A stretch of DNA of 7,315 nt from Paracoccaceae bacterium (GCA_007129775.1 SKUV01000397.1:1-7315), one strand, 5' to 3'; positions 1 to 6,825 are shown, counted from the first letter of the stretch. The notes: generated by a model from the letters alone, not told the origin. Made by a program: numbers and translations.

Positions 1-151
1 AGCGCGCGGATAAGCGCGAGGGGCCTCAAGGTCGTGCACCGGGGCCGCGACAGTTGCAGGATGGTCTGGAAGAGACGCCAGGCAGCTTAGCGGCGGTCGT
101 TGCGTGCAACTGCGGCGCAGCCTGCTGCTGCGCGACCGCCGGTAAGACATA

Positions 152-199
152 AAATTTCGCAGATTTAGACTTTTTAGTTGTAAAGTTGCGCAGCCGCAA
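152..199. promoter_or_regulatory. Candidate operator: direct half-sites plus inverted repeat
   Basis: Two similar sequences in the same orientation, AAATTTCGCAG at 152-162 and AAAGTTGCGCAG at 182-193, have their CGCAG ends 31 bp apart, about three helical turns. The second overlaps the perfect inverted repeat TTGCG-CAGC-CGCAA at 186-199. Such an arrangement is typical of a dimeric or cooperatively binding transcription factor. In alphaproteobacteria the ethylmalonyl-CoA pathway is known to be controlled by acetate-responsive regulators such as RamB; assigning these sites to any named factor is inference only. Confidence 0.35.
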
Positions 200-206
200 T
201 TATCTG
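178..206 (+). promoter_or_regulatory. Candidate sigma70-type promoter for ccr
   Basis: TTGTAA at 178-183 is separated by 17 bp from TATCTG at 201-206. Spacing is ideal, but both hexamers are only partial matches to TTGACA/TATAAT. The inverted repeat at 186-199 lies inside the spacer, so a bound regulator would directly affect polymerase. A transcript starting near 213 would have a leader of about 78 nt before the ATG at 291. Confidence 0.3.
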
Positions 207-266
207 TCGCCTCAGAGCCCCGGCGATTCTGCGCCGCGGCATAACCGACCCGGGGAAATCCTCACC

Positions 267-290
267 GGAGGCCAGCGAATGGAGACAGGA
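267..290 (+). promoter_or_regulatory. Ribosome binding sites that decide the ccr start
   Basis: GGAGG at 267-271 sits 7 nt before an ATG at 279, and GGAG at 281-284 sits 6 nt before a second in-frame ATG at 291. The first has the stronger Shine-Dalgarno match. The second start gives the N-terminus MALD, which fits the Rhodobacter homologue as I remember it. Either could be used, and the difference is four residues (METG). Confidence 0.5.
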
Positions 291-1583
<1,293 letters not shown>

Positions 1584-1680
1584 TCGCCCATTCCTCAGCG
1601 GGGAACCGATCCCGCGCTGGAGCCGCACTGCATGCGTCGGCTGTCGAAGCACCACGCGGCCCGGAATCCCGCCACATTTT

Positions 1681-1713
1681 ATGCCCCCTGCCCCATGGCC
1701 GGGGGCATTTTAT
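1681..1713 (+). terminator. Probable rho-independent terminator of ccr
   Basis: ATGCCCCC at 1681-1688 pairs perfectly with GGGGGCAT at 1701-1708 around a 12-nt loop, followed by the short T-rich tail TTTTATTGT. It lies about 100 bp after the ccr stop codon. The T tract is short, so termination may be incomplete. Confidence 0.65.
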
Positions 1714-1725
1714 TGTCCCCTGACT

Positions 1726-1765
1726 ATCCCCGGATCGGAGACGGTCTGTCCCCGATCCGGTGGGT
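1726..1765. other. Second strong hairpin between ccr and the small ORF
   Basis: CCGGATCGG at 1730-1738 is perfectly complementary to CCGATCCGG at 1752-1760. With a bulged T at 1761 the stem extends outward through 1726-1729/1762-1765 (one G-U pair), about 13 bp in all with a 13-nt loop. No T tract follows on the + strand. It could be a secondary terminator, a 3'-end stabilising structure or a protein site; the sequence does not decide. Confidence 0.5.
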
Positions 1766-1837
1766 AATCGCACATGCCGGCCCGTGGTAGGTTTGTCTTT
1801 GCGAAAAAGCGAATGAAACGGGTGGGGCCGTCGCAAG

Positions 1838-2020
1838 ATGAAACACGACTGGGTCATCAGTGTCCTGCAGGATCTGCGCACATATGCCGAGGCGCACGGG
1901 CTGCATGCGGTAGCCCTGAAGGCCGAAGAAACGTTGCAGGTCGCCCTCGCCGAGATCGAGGCGGATGAGCAGGACAGCGCGTCGCCCAATACGCCCCCCT
2001 CCGGCCGTCGCGACAACTGA
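1838..2020 (+). CDS. Small conserved-looking hypothetical protein, 60 residues
   Basis: I cannot assign a function. The predicted product is a small soluble acidic protein: residues 1-44 (starting MKHDWVISVLQDLRTYAEAH) look like two amphipathic helices joined near HGLHAV, rich in Ala, Leu and Glu, followed by a polar Ser/Pro/Asp tail that is probably disordered. There is no signal peptide, membrane segment or cysteine. The MKHDW...VLxDLRxYAxxxGL pattern resembles small uncharacterised proteins I recall from Rhodobacteraceae genomes, which supports this frame over the overlapping ones. The Shine-Dalgarno is poor: GGTGGGG at 1821-1827, 10 nt before the ATG. It stands alone between ccr and the helicase gene. 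It could be a regulatory or adaptor peptide, but nothing seen proves that. Confidence 0.62.
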   Translation: MKHDWVISVLQDLRTYAEAHGLHAVALKAEETLQVALAEIEADEQDSASPNTPPSGRRDN

Positions 2021-2054
2021 CATTCCGCGCAACCTGTCCGGTGGTGCGCCGCTC

Positions 2055-2071
2055 GGGGGGATCGACCCCCC
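2055..2071 (+). terminator. Possible terminator hairpin after the small ORF
   Basis: GGGGGG at 2055-2060 and CCCCCC at 2066-2071 form a 6-bp all-G/C stem with a 5-nt loop (ATCGA), 35 bp after the stop at 2020. Only two T residues follow, so it is at best a weak intrinsic terminator. The remaining intergenic DNA to 2247 is GC-rich and I see no gene in it. Confidence 0.35.
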
Positions 2072-2247
2072 TTCGCGTCGCCGCGTCCCAAGGGCGCGCG
2101 CTGATGCGCAGACGCCCGGTGGACGCGCGCACCCCGGCAGGCCCCGCGTCCGGACCAGATCGCCCGACACTCCACCCTCAAGCAAGACGCCAACCCCAGG
2201 CGCGAAAGGGCATTCCCGGCGGGCACGGGCTGGCATAGGGTGGTGCC

Positions 2248-3795
2248 ATGTCGGCACCGGCCCCCAACGCACCGGATTTCTCGGACGATCAGGCCTCAGC
2301 CTACGATCGTGTCGGCGCGCTCATGCAAGCGGCCGGGATCGACGTGGACGGCGGCACCACGGCACCGGCCGGCAAGGCTGGAGCGGAACCGGCGGTTCTT
2401 GCCGTCATTGGCAAGGCGGGTTCGGGCAAGACGATGCTGCTGGCCGCGATCACCGACGCGCTCACCAATGCCGGGGTCGAGATCGTCTCGGGCGATCACG
2501 AGGGACGTAGGCGGCGGGACCGTCGGCGCCTCGCCATCCTCGCCCCCACCAACAAGGCAGCCAGCGTGCTGCGCAATCGCGGCGTGCCGGCGACGACGAT
2601 CCACCGGATTCTATACACCCCCCTCTACGCCCCTGAATACGAACGCATCGCCGAATGGCTGGCCGGCAACGGCGCCCGGCCCGATGTCGCAGGCCTCGGG
2701 ATCGAAGGGCTGACGGATGACGCGCTGGACCGGGCGCGGGCCTTTTACGGCGCGGTCGCGTCGATCCCCGGCGCCCTGGCGGCGGCGGGGCTGCGGGGAT
2801 CGGATTTCATCCGGGGCTGGAAGCGGCGCGAGGATCCGCTCGACATCGGCTTCGTGGACGAGGCCTCGATGCTGGACGCCCGGCAATTCGAGGACCTGCA
2901 GGAGATCTTTCCGACGCTGGTGCTGTTCGGTGATCCGGCGCAACTGGCCCCGGTGGGGCAATCGGGCGCGATGGTGTTCGACACCCTGCCGGCCGCACAG
3001 CGGCTCTCGTTGTCGCGCATCCACCGGCAGGCAGAGGGCAATCCGATCCTCGATCTGGCCCATGCGCTGGCCGACCCCGGCCTCGGCTTCGACGATTTCG
3101 AGCGGCTGGTCGAACGCGCCGCCGCCCGGGATGACAGGGTGCGGCTGGCCCCGCGGGTCGATGCCGGGCTGATGGCGCGCTCTCCCGTGCTGGTCTGGCG
3201 CAACGCCACCCGCATCCGGTTGATCCACGCTTTCCGCACGGCCCATGGCGCTCCCGCGACGGCGCTCTTGCCGGGAGAGCCGTTGATCTGCGACGGGCTG
3301 GAATTACCCCTCAAGCACCGCAAGCGGCGGATCGATCTGGAAGCCCGCGGACTGATCAAGGGCGCGCAGGTGATCTATCTGGGCCCGGGCCAGCGCGAGG
3401 GTTTCGCGCGGCTGCATGTGGTCGGGGCGGAGGATCCGCGGGTTTCGGCCGCGTCGATCATCAAGATCGAACAACCCGACGGCGAGGAACCCTTCATCCC
3501 CTCCGCCGCGCGGATGGGGGCGGCGTTTCTGCACGGGGCGGCGGTGACGATCCACAAGGCGCAGGGATCGCAATGGCCCGAGGTGCAGGTCTTCGCGCCC
3601 GATCTCTACGCCGCCGCGCGATCCGGCCGGGACGAAGCCGGCGTGCCGCTGTGGAAACGGCTGGCCTATGTGGCGATCACACGGGCGGAGCACCGGCTGC
3701 ACTGGGTCACGCGCTATCGGCTCGGCCGCCCGGAGGCGCCGCTGGGAACCGACGATCTTCCGAAACCGGCCGCGCCCCTCAGCCTGCAAGCGTAG
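2248..3795 (+). CDS. Stand-alone SF1B helicase, RecD/Dda-like
   Basis: A predicted ATP-dependent DNA helicase of 515 residues with a complete superfamily 1 core. Walker A is GKAGSGKT (55-62), motif Ia LAPTNKAA (98-105), TIHR (117-120), Walker B GFVDEASMLD (201-210, D204 E205), motif III LFGDPAQLAPVG (226-237), the LSRIHRQ segment (255-261), motif V VTIHKAQGSQW (433-443) and motif VI YVAITRAEHRL (474-484). The order and spelling are those of the RecD/Dda (SF1B, 5'-3') group. The stretch of about 80 residues between TIHR and Walker B, and residues 345-432, are likely inserted subdomains; the latter sits where SF1B enzymes carry an SH3-like 2B domain. There is no RecBC partner nearby, and the protein lacks the long N-terminal part of RecD2. 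An in-frame TAG at 2236-2238 rules out a start further upstream; AGGG at 2237-2240 is a weak ribosome binding site. A basic cluster (residues 87-94, seven Arg) precedes motif Ia. Its likely role is in DNA repair or replication. Confidence 0.9.
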   Translation: MSAPAPNAPDFSDDQASAYDRVGALMQAAGIDVDGGTTAPAGKAGAEPAVLAVIGKAGSGKTMLLAAITDALTNAGVEIVSGDHEGRRRRDRRRLAILAPTNKAASVLRNRGVPATTIHRILYTPLYAPEYERIAEWLAGNGARPDVAGLGIEGLTDDALDRARAFYGAVASIPGALAAAGLRGSDFIRGWKRREDPLDIGFVDEASMLDARQFEDLQEIFPTLVLFGDPAQLAPVGQSGAMVFDTLPAAQRLSLSRIHRQAEGNPILDLAHALADPGLGFDDFERLVERAAARDDRVRLAPRVDAGLMARSPVLVWRNATRIRLIHAFRTAHGAPATALLPGEPLICDGLELPLKHRKRRIDLEARGLIKGAQVIYLGPGQREGFARLHVVGAEDPRVSAASIIKIEQPDGEEPFIPSAARMGAAFLHGAAVTIHKAQGSQWPEVQVFAPDLYAAARSGRDEAGVPLWKRLAYVAITRAEHRLHWVTRYRLGRPEAPLGTDDLPKPAAPLSLQA

Positions 3796-3906
3796 GCGCC
3801 ACTGGCATGGACCGCAACGCGCCGCCGTGATAGGCCGCAGCCCCGAAGCGCGAAGCGCAAGGCAGGGCTGGCGGCGAGGCGTGCCGCGAACGGGGAACGA
3901 CGCGCG

Positions 3907-4401
3907 GTGGAACTGACACGGGAAACCCCGGCCGATTATTGGGAGGTGGAGGCACTTTACGATCTCTGCTTCGCCCCGGGCCGCGAGGCGCTGTCGTCCT
4001 ACCGGCTGCGCGACGGCGTTCGCCCGGTCGCGCCTCTTTGCCTCGTGCTGCGCGACGGTGGTATCCTCGCCGCGGCGATCCGGCACTGGCCGGTGCGGAT
4101 CGGGACGGCTTCGGCACTGCTCCTTGGACCGATCGCCGTGCATCCCACCCGACAGGGCGAGGGACTCGGGGGCTGGCTGATCCTCGAAAGCGTGGAGCGC
4201 GCCCGCGCCGAAGGCTGGGCCCGCGTGCTGCTGGTGGGCGACGAGCCCTATTACAGCCGCTTCGGCTTTCGCCGGCTGGACAGGATCGAGATGCCCGCAC
4301 CCACCAACCCCGAACGTGTCCTCGGCCTCGCCCTGCAGCCTGATGCGTGGGCGGGACTGCGCGGCAAGGTCGACAAGGCCCTGCCCCGCGACGAGCCCTA
4401 G
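3907..4401 (+). CDS. GNAT N-acetyltransferase, YhbS-like
   Basis: A 164-residue predicted acetyl-CoA-dependent N-acetyltransferase of the GNAT superfamily, closest in pattern to the YhbS group (COG3153). The N-terminus (ADYWEVEALYDLCFAPGRE) is the usual helix 1. LLLGPIAVHP (71-80) is the central strand, followed by the acetyl-CoA pyrophosphate loop TRQGEGLGGWLI (81-92), and VLLVGDEPYYSRFGF (107-121) is a segment characteristic of this subgroup. The substrate cannot be read from the sequence. The start is GTG at 3907 with GGGGAA at 3892-3897, 9 nt upstream; no better in-frame start is evident. The 111-bp gap from the helicase gene shows no terminator, so the two could be co-transcribed. The TAG stop is followed by 59 more sense codons in the same frame that run into rpmI (see findings). 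Confidence 0.88.
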   Translation: MELTRETPADYWEVEALYDLCFAPGREALSSYRLRDGVRPVAPLCLVLRDGGILAAAIRHWPVRIGTASALLLGPIAVHPTRQGEGLGGWLILESVERARAEGWARVLLVGDEPYYSRFGFRRLDRIEMPAPTNPERVLGLALQPDAWAGLRGKVDKALPRDEP

Positions 4402-4468
4402 CGCCGCACCAACGAGACCCTGCGGGCAGCGGCCCGGGAGGCGCGCGCTGATCCTTCGGCCTATCCCC

Positions 4469-4497
4469 TTGCCTTCGATGCCCGGGCGGCGTATAGC
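4469..4497 (+). promoter_or_regulatory. Promoter of rpmI-rplT
   Basis: TTGCCT at 4469-4474, a 17-bp spacer and TATAGC at 4492-4497 form a good housekeeping-sigma promoter for this group. Transcription from about 4504 would give a leader of about 75 nt ahead of rpmI, consistent with the ribosomal pair being transcribed independently of the acetyltransferase gene. Confidence 0.6.
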
Positions 4498-4509
4498 CCG
4501 CGGCTCGAC

Positions 4510-4547
4510 CTGCGCGGCCGGCCGATGTGGCATGCCGAGTCGCGCAG
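4510..4547 (+). promoter_or_regulatory. Structured leader of rpmI-rplT
   Basis: CTGCGCGGC at 4510-4518 pairs with GTCGCGCAG at 4539-4547 (one G-U pair). After a bulged A at 4538, CGGC (4519-4522) pairs with GCCG (4534-4537). The stem of about 13 bp lies between the predicted start of transcription and the rpmI ribosome binding site. In Escherichia coli and Bacillus, L20 represses its own operon by binding a leader or inter-gene RNA; a comparable role here is inference, since I recognise no known leader family. Confidence 0.4.
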
Positions 4548-4578
4548 AAAGACCGCCCGAATTGCGAAGGAGACGGAA

Positions 4579-4779
4579 ATGCCCAAGATGAAGACAAAAT
4601 CGAGCGCCAAGAAGCGTTTCAAGGTGACGGCAGGCGGCAAGGTGCTGGCCGCGCAGGCCGGCAAGCGGCACGGGATGATCAAGCGGACGAAGAAATTCAT
4701 CCGCGACGCGCGCGGCACGACGACTTTGTCGGCCCCCGACGCGAAGATCGTCAAATCCTACATGCCCTACGACCGCTGA
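4579..4779 (+). CDS. rpmI: 50S ribosomal protein L35
   Basis: A 66-residue basic protein of the large ribosomal subunit, of usual length for the family. The N-terminus MPKMKTKSSAKKRFKVTAGG and the region AGKRHGMIKRTKKFIRD (residues 27-43) are standard L35 signatures, as is the C-terminal VKSYMPY. The start at 4579 is fixed by AAGGAG at 4567-4572 with a 6-nt spacer and by the family N-terminus. The ATG at 4525 would add 18 residues not found in L35 and lies inside the leader hairpin. The infC gene, which precedes rpmI in many bacteria, is absent here. The stop codon overlaps the ribosome binding site of rplT, so the two genes are an operon with likely translational coupling. Confidence 0.98.
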   Translation: MPKMKTKSSAKKRFKVTAGGKVLAAQAGKRHGMIKRTKKFIRDARGTTTLSAPDAKIVKSYMPYDR

Positions 4780-4791
4780 GGAGGAACGCAG

Positions 4792-5154
4792 ATGTCCCGC
4801 GTCACATCCGGTAAAGTCACCCACGCTCGCCACCGCAAGATCGTCAAGGCCGCCAAGGGATACTACGGCGCCCGCTCGCGCAACTTCCGCACGGCGACCC
4901 AGGCGGTGGACAAGGCCAACCAGTACGCCACCCGCGACCGCAAGGTGCGCAAGCGCAACTTCCGCGCCCTGTGGATCCAGCGGATCAACGCCGCGGTGCG
5001 CGAGATCGACCCGAACCTTACATATTCGCGTTTCATCAACGCCCTCGGCCTCGCCGGGATCGAGGTTGACCGCAAGGTGCTGGCCGATCTGGCCGTGCAC
5101 GAGCCCGAGGCTTTCGGCCAGATCGTGGAGCGTGCCAAGGCCGCGATGGCCTGA
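4792..5154 (+). CDS. rplT: 50S ribosomal protein L20
   Basis: A 120-residue basic large-subunit protein, an early assembly factor that binds 23S rRNA and in several bacteria also represses its own operon. The N-terminal extension with RVTSGKVTHARHRKIVKAAKGYYGARSRNFR (in two halves, residues 3-17 and 18-33) and the following RDRKVRKRNFRALWIQRINAA (48-68, split at 57) are diagnostic. The C-terminal half with YSRFINALGLAGIEVDRKVL (77-96) is the globular part. AGGAGG at 4779-4784, 7 nt ahead of the ATG, begins within the rpmI stop codon, and only 12 bp separate the two genes. Transcription should stop at the perfect hairpin 27 bp downstream. Confidence 0.98.
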   Translation: MSRVTSGKVTHARHRKIVKAAKGYYGARSRNFRTATQAVDKANQYATRDRKVRKRNFRALWIQRINAAVREIDPNLTYSRFINALGLAGIEVDRKVLADLAVHEPEAFGQIVERAKAAMA

Positions 5155-5179
5155 GCGCAGCTTTCCTCGCGCAGCTTTC
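5155..5179 (+). repeat. 11-bp tandem direct repeat after rplT
   Basis: GCGCAGCTTTC occurs at 5155-5165 and again at 5169-5179, separated by CTC (14-bp period). It starts on the base after the rplT stop and ends just before the terminator stem. Most likely a small local duplication; no function is indicated. Confidence 0.8.
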
Positions 5180-5181
5180 AT

Positions 5182-5219
5182 GAAATGGGCCGTGCCGCAC
5201 CCGCGGCACGGCCCATTTC
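5182..5219. terminator. Perfect 17-bp terminator hairpin after rplT
   Basis: GAAATGGGCCGTGCCGC at 5182-5198 is perfectly complementary to GCGGCACGGCCCATTTC at 5203-5219 around the tetraloop ACCC. The A-rich base on the left and T-rich base on the right (GAAA...TTTC) make it potentially bidirectional. There is little U tract beyond the stem. It ends the rpmI-rplT unit. Confidence 0.88.
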
Positions 5220-5220
5220 G

Positions 5221-5249
5221 TTGACAGCCTTCGCTGTGCTGCCTATCCA
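5221..5249 (+). promoter_or_regulatory. Promoter of mgtE
   Basis: A perfect TTGACA at 5221-5226, a 17-bp spacer and TATCCA at 5244-5249 form a strong sigma70-type candidate. It begins two bases after the rplT terminator stem. Transcription from about 5256 leaves a leader of roughly 128 nt before the mgtE start at 5384. Confidence 0.65.
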
Positions 5250-5291
5250 GCATTGGCGCATGCCGGACGCGCTCCAAGGAACGCCGGCCGG

Positions 5292-5352
5292 CCCCGACCG
5301 CGCGACAGACGTCAGGAGCGTCGCGCGGACCGGGTGGTGCGCTCACCCCCGG
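5292..5352 (+). promoter_or_regulatory. Structured leader of mgtE with two competing hairpins
   Basis: CCGCGCGAC at 5298-5306 pairs perfectly with GTCGCGCGG at 5320-5328, and CCC at 5292-5294 can add three pairs with GGG at 5332-5334. The same GGG belongs to a second possible stem, GGGTG (5332-5336) with CACCC (5344-5348), which lies about 24 nt before the AGGAG ribosome binding site (5372-5376). The two folds therefore partly exclude each other. Mg2+-responsive leaders (M-box) are known before mgtE in Gram-positive bacteria; I do not recognise that motif here, so regulation is only a possibility. Confidence 0.35.
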
Positions 5353-5383
5353 CAAACGACACCCCGATTGCAGGAGACAGGGG

Positions 5384-6790
5384 ATGACCAAGCCCACTTC
5401 GCTTTCCGATTTCCGCTTTGACCCCGAATCCGAGGGTGACGATTACGTCGATGTGCAATTCGTCGCGATCGAGATCGCCCGGCTCCTTGCGGAGGGGGAC
5501 AGCGAGTCGGTGCGCGCGTTTCTCGAAGGTCAGGAGCTTGCCGACGTCGCCGCCTATCTGGAGGAGCTGGACACAGAGCCCGCCTTTCAGGCGATGCGCC
5601 TGCTGAGCCTGCATGACCAGGCCGAAATGATCGGCTATCTGCGTCCGGCCTCACAGGTCGTGATCGCCACACAGATGGGTCGGCGGGAACTGGCCGCGCT
5701 CATGACCGCGATGAGCCATGACGAACGCGCAGACCTTTTCAAGCGGCTCGATGAAGAGGCGCAGGAGGCGCTGCTCCCGGCGCTTTCAAAGGCGGAACGC
5801 GAAGACCTGCGGCGCCTGTCAAGCTATGAGGAATCGACCGTCGGGTCGGTCATGACATCGGATTACGCGACCCTGAAGCCCGAGATGACAGCACCGCAGG
5901 CGATGGAAGCATTGCGCGCGCAGGCACTTGAGGCCGAAACCGTCTATACCGCCTATATCATCGACGACGCGCACCACCTTCTGGGCGTGCTGGACCTGCG
6001 CGACCTGCTGATCGCCCGCCCGCGCCAGAAGGTCGCCGACCTTATGGATACCGAGCCAGTCTGGATTCGTGCCGAGGCCGAGCAGGAAGAAGCCGCCAAG
6101 CTGATCGCCCGCTATGACCTGATCGCGCTGCCGGTACTGGATACCGACAACCGGCTGGTGGGGATCGTCACGCAGGACGACGCCATGGACGTCGCCGAAA
6201 GCGAGGTGACGGAGGATTTCTACAAGGGCTCGCTCGTCAACCCGCTGGAAACCTCGGTCGCCGATGCGACGATCACGATGCTTTACAAGGCGCGCATCTA
6301 CTGGCTGGTGCTGCTGGTCTTCGGCAATATCTTTTCCGGCGCGGGCATCGCCTATTTCGAGGATACGATCGCGGCGCATCTGGCGCTTTTGTTCTTCTTG
6401 CCGCTGCTGATCGCCTCGGGCGGGAATGCCGGTACGCAATCGGCCACGCTGATGGTGCGGGCGCTGGCCACGGGCGATGTGCGGATCAGCGATTTCGGGC
6501 AGCTTCTGGGCCGGGAACTGGTGATCGCACTCGCCCTCGGGCTGACGATGGCCGTAGCGGTCGCGACGATCGGGGTCTGGCGCGGCGGGCCCGAGATCGC
6601 GCTGGTCGTGTCGCTGGCGATGGTCAGCATCGTGATCATGGGGGCGCTCTTCGGCATGTCGCTGCCGTTCCTGTTCCAGCGCCTCGGGCGCGACCCGGCC
6701 ACCGCCGCCGGGCCGCTGGTGACCTCGGTCGCCGATATCCTCGGGGTTCTGATCTATTTCGGAATCGCCTCGGTCCTGCTCGATATCTGA
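5384..6790 (+). CDS. mgtE: Magnesium transporter MgtE
   Basis: A 468-residue inner-membrane Mg2+ channel/transporter, of usual length for the family. The cytosolic N domain spans roughly residues 25-150 and ends with the SSYEESTVGSVMT linker (146-158). Two CBS domains follow at about 157-212 and 220-275; in characterised members these sense intracellular Mg2+ and close the pore. After a plug-helix region, about five membrane segments occupy 304-468. The pore signature is clear: FLPLLIASGGNAGTQSATLM (338-357), followed by VRALATGDV, and near the C-terminus DPATAAGPLVTSVADILGVL (437-456) with D451 at the place of the conserved pore aspartate. The start has AGGAG at 5372-5376, 7 nt upstream. The gene has its own promoter and sits between the L35/L20 unit and pheS. 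It may relieve Mg2+ limitation of translation, but that link is inferred. Confidence 0.97.
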   Translation: MTKPTSLSDFRFDPESEGDDYVDVQFVAIEIARLLAEGDSESVRAFLEGQELADVAAYLEELDTEPAFQAMRLLSLHDQAEMIGYLRPASQVVIATQMGRRELAALMTAMSHDERADLFKRLDEEAQEALLPALSKAEREDLRRLSSYEESTVGSVMTSDYATLKPEMTAPQAMEALRAQALEAETVYTAYIIDDAHHLLGVLDLRDLLIARPRQKVADLMDTEPVWIRAEAEQEEAAKLIARYDLIALPVLDTDNRLVGIVTQDDAMDVAESEVTEDFYKGSLVNPLETSVADATITMLYKARIYWLVLLVFGNIFSGAGIAYFEDTIAAHLALLFFLPLLIASGGNAGTQSATLMVRALATGDVRISDFGQLLGRELVIALALGLTMAVAVATIGVWRGGPEIALVVSLAMVSIVIMGALFGMSLPFLFQRLGRDPATAAGPLVTSVADILGVLIYFGIASVLLDI

Positions 6791-6797
6791 GCCCGGC

Positions 6798-6825
6798 TTG
6801 CAATCGGGCGTGAACCTGCTAACCC
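6798..6825 (+). promoter_or_regulatory. Candidate promoter of pheS
   Basis: TTGCAA at 6798-6803, a 16-bp spacer and TAACCC at 6820-6825 lie in the 75-bp gap between mgtE and pheS. A short GCCCG/CGGGC stem (6791-6795/6805-6809) overlaps it and could be a weak mgtE terminator. Read-through from mgtE remains possible. Confidence 0.4.

Larger units (their letters stand above)
1..278. other. Upstream region of ccr with no supported gene
   Basis: This stretch holds no gene I can support. An A/T-rich island at about 149-187 stands out from the GC-rich surroundings and precedes a candidate promoter. TTGC/GCAA motifs recur: a perfect inverted repeat GTTGC-GT-GCAAC at 99-110, another TTGCG-CAGC-CGCAA at 186-199, and the word CGCAG at 116-120, 158-162 and 189-193. 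A minus-strand frame starting with ATG at 150 stays open to the window edge (50 codons), but it is rich in arginine and serine, uses several rare codons and has no clear Shine-Dalgarno sequence. A divergent gene beginning nearer the edge (for example GTG at 39) cannot be excluded. A plus-strand frame open from base 3 to a TAA at about 147-149 is cysteine-rich and also unconvincing. Confidence 0.5.

Noticed and set aside
1..150. Minus-strand frame open to the window edge, starting at ATG 148-150
   Set aside because: No clear ribosome binding site, biased composition (many Arg and Ser) and rare codons. A real divergent gene may begin closer to or beyond the edge, but I cannot support one.
186..290. 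Upstream extension of ccr to a TTG start at 186
   Set aside because: It would add 35 residues absent from the family and overlaps the candidate promoter; ATG codons with good ribosome binding sites exist at 279 and 291.
2035..2110. tRNA-like GC-rich fold
   Set aside because: No T-loop GTTCGAATC-type sequence, no anticodon arm of proper spacing and no acceptor pairing; only a G6/C6 hairpin is present.
1965..2510. Plus-strand open frame of 181 codons overlapping the helicase start
   Set aside because: Arg/Pro/Gly-rich out-of-frame translation; the helicase frame has complete motifs from the start of the gene.
4525..4578. N-terminally extended L35 starting at ATG 4525
   Set aside because: It would add 18 residues unknown in L35, the ATG lies in a leader hairpin, and the ATG at 4579 has an ideal AAGGAG.
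5256..5383. Known M-box riboswitch before mgtE
   Set aside because: The leader is GC-rich and I do not see the conserved M-box core; a covariance search would be needed to claim it.
3304..5397. Minus-strand open frame of 697 codons
   Set aside because: It runs antisense across the helicase, acetyltransferase, rpmI and rplT genes and the rplT terminator; the + strand genes are unmistakable.
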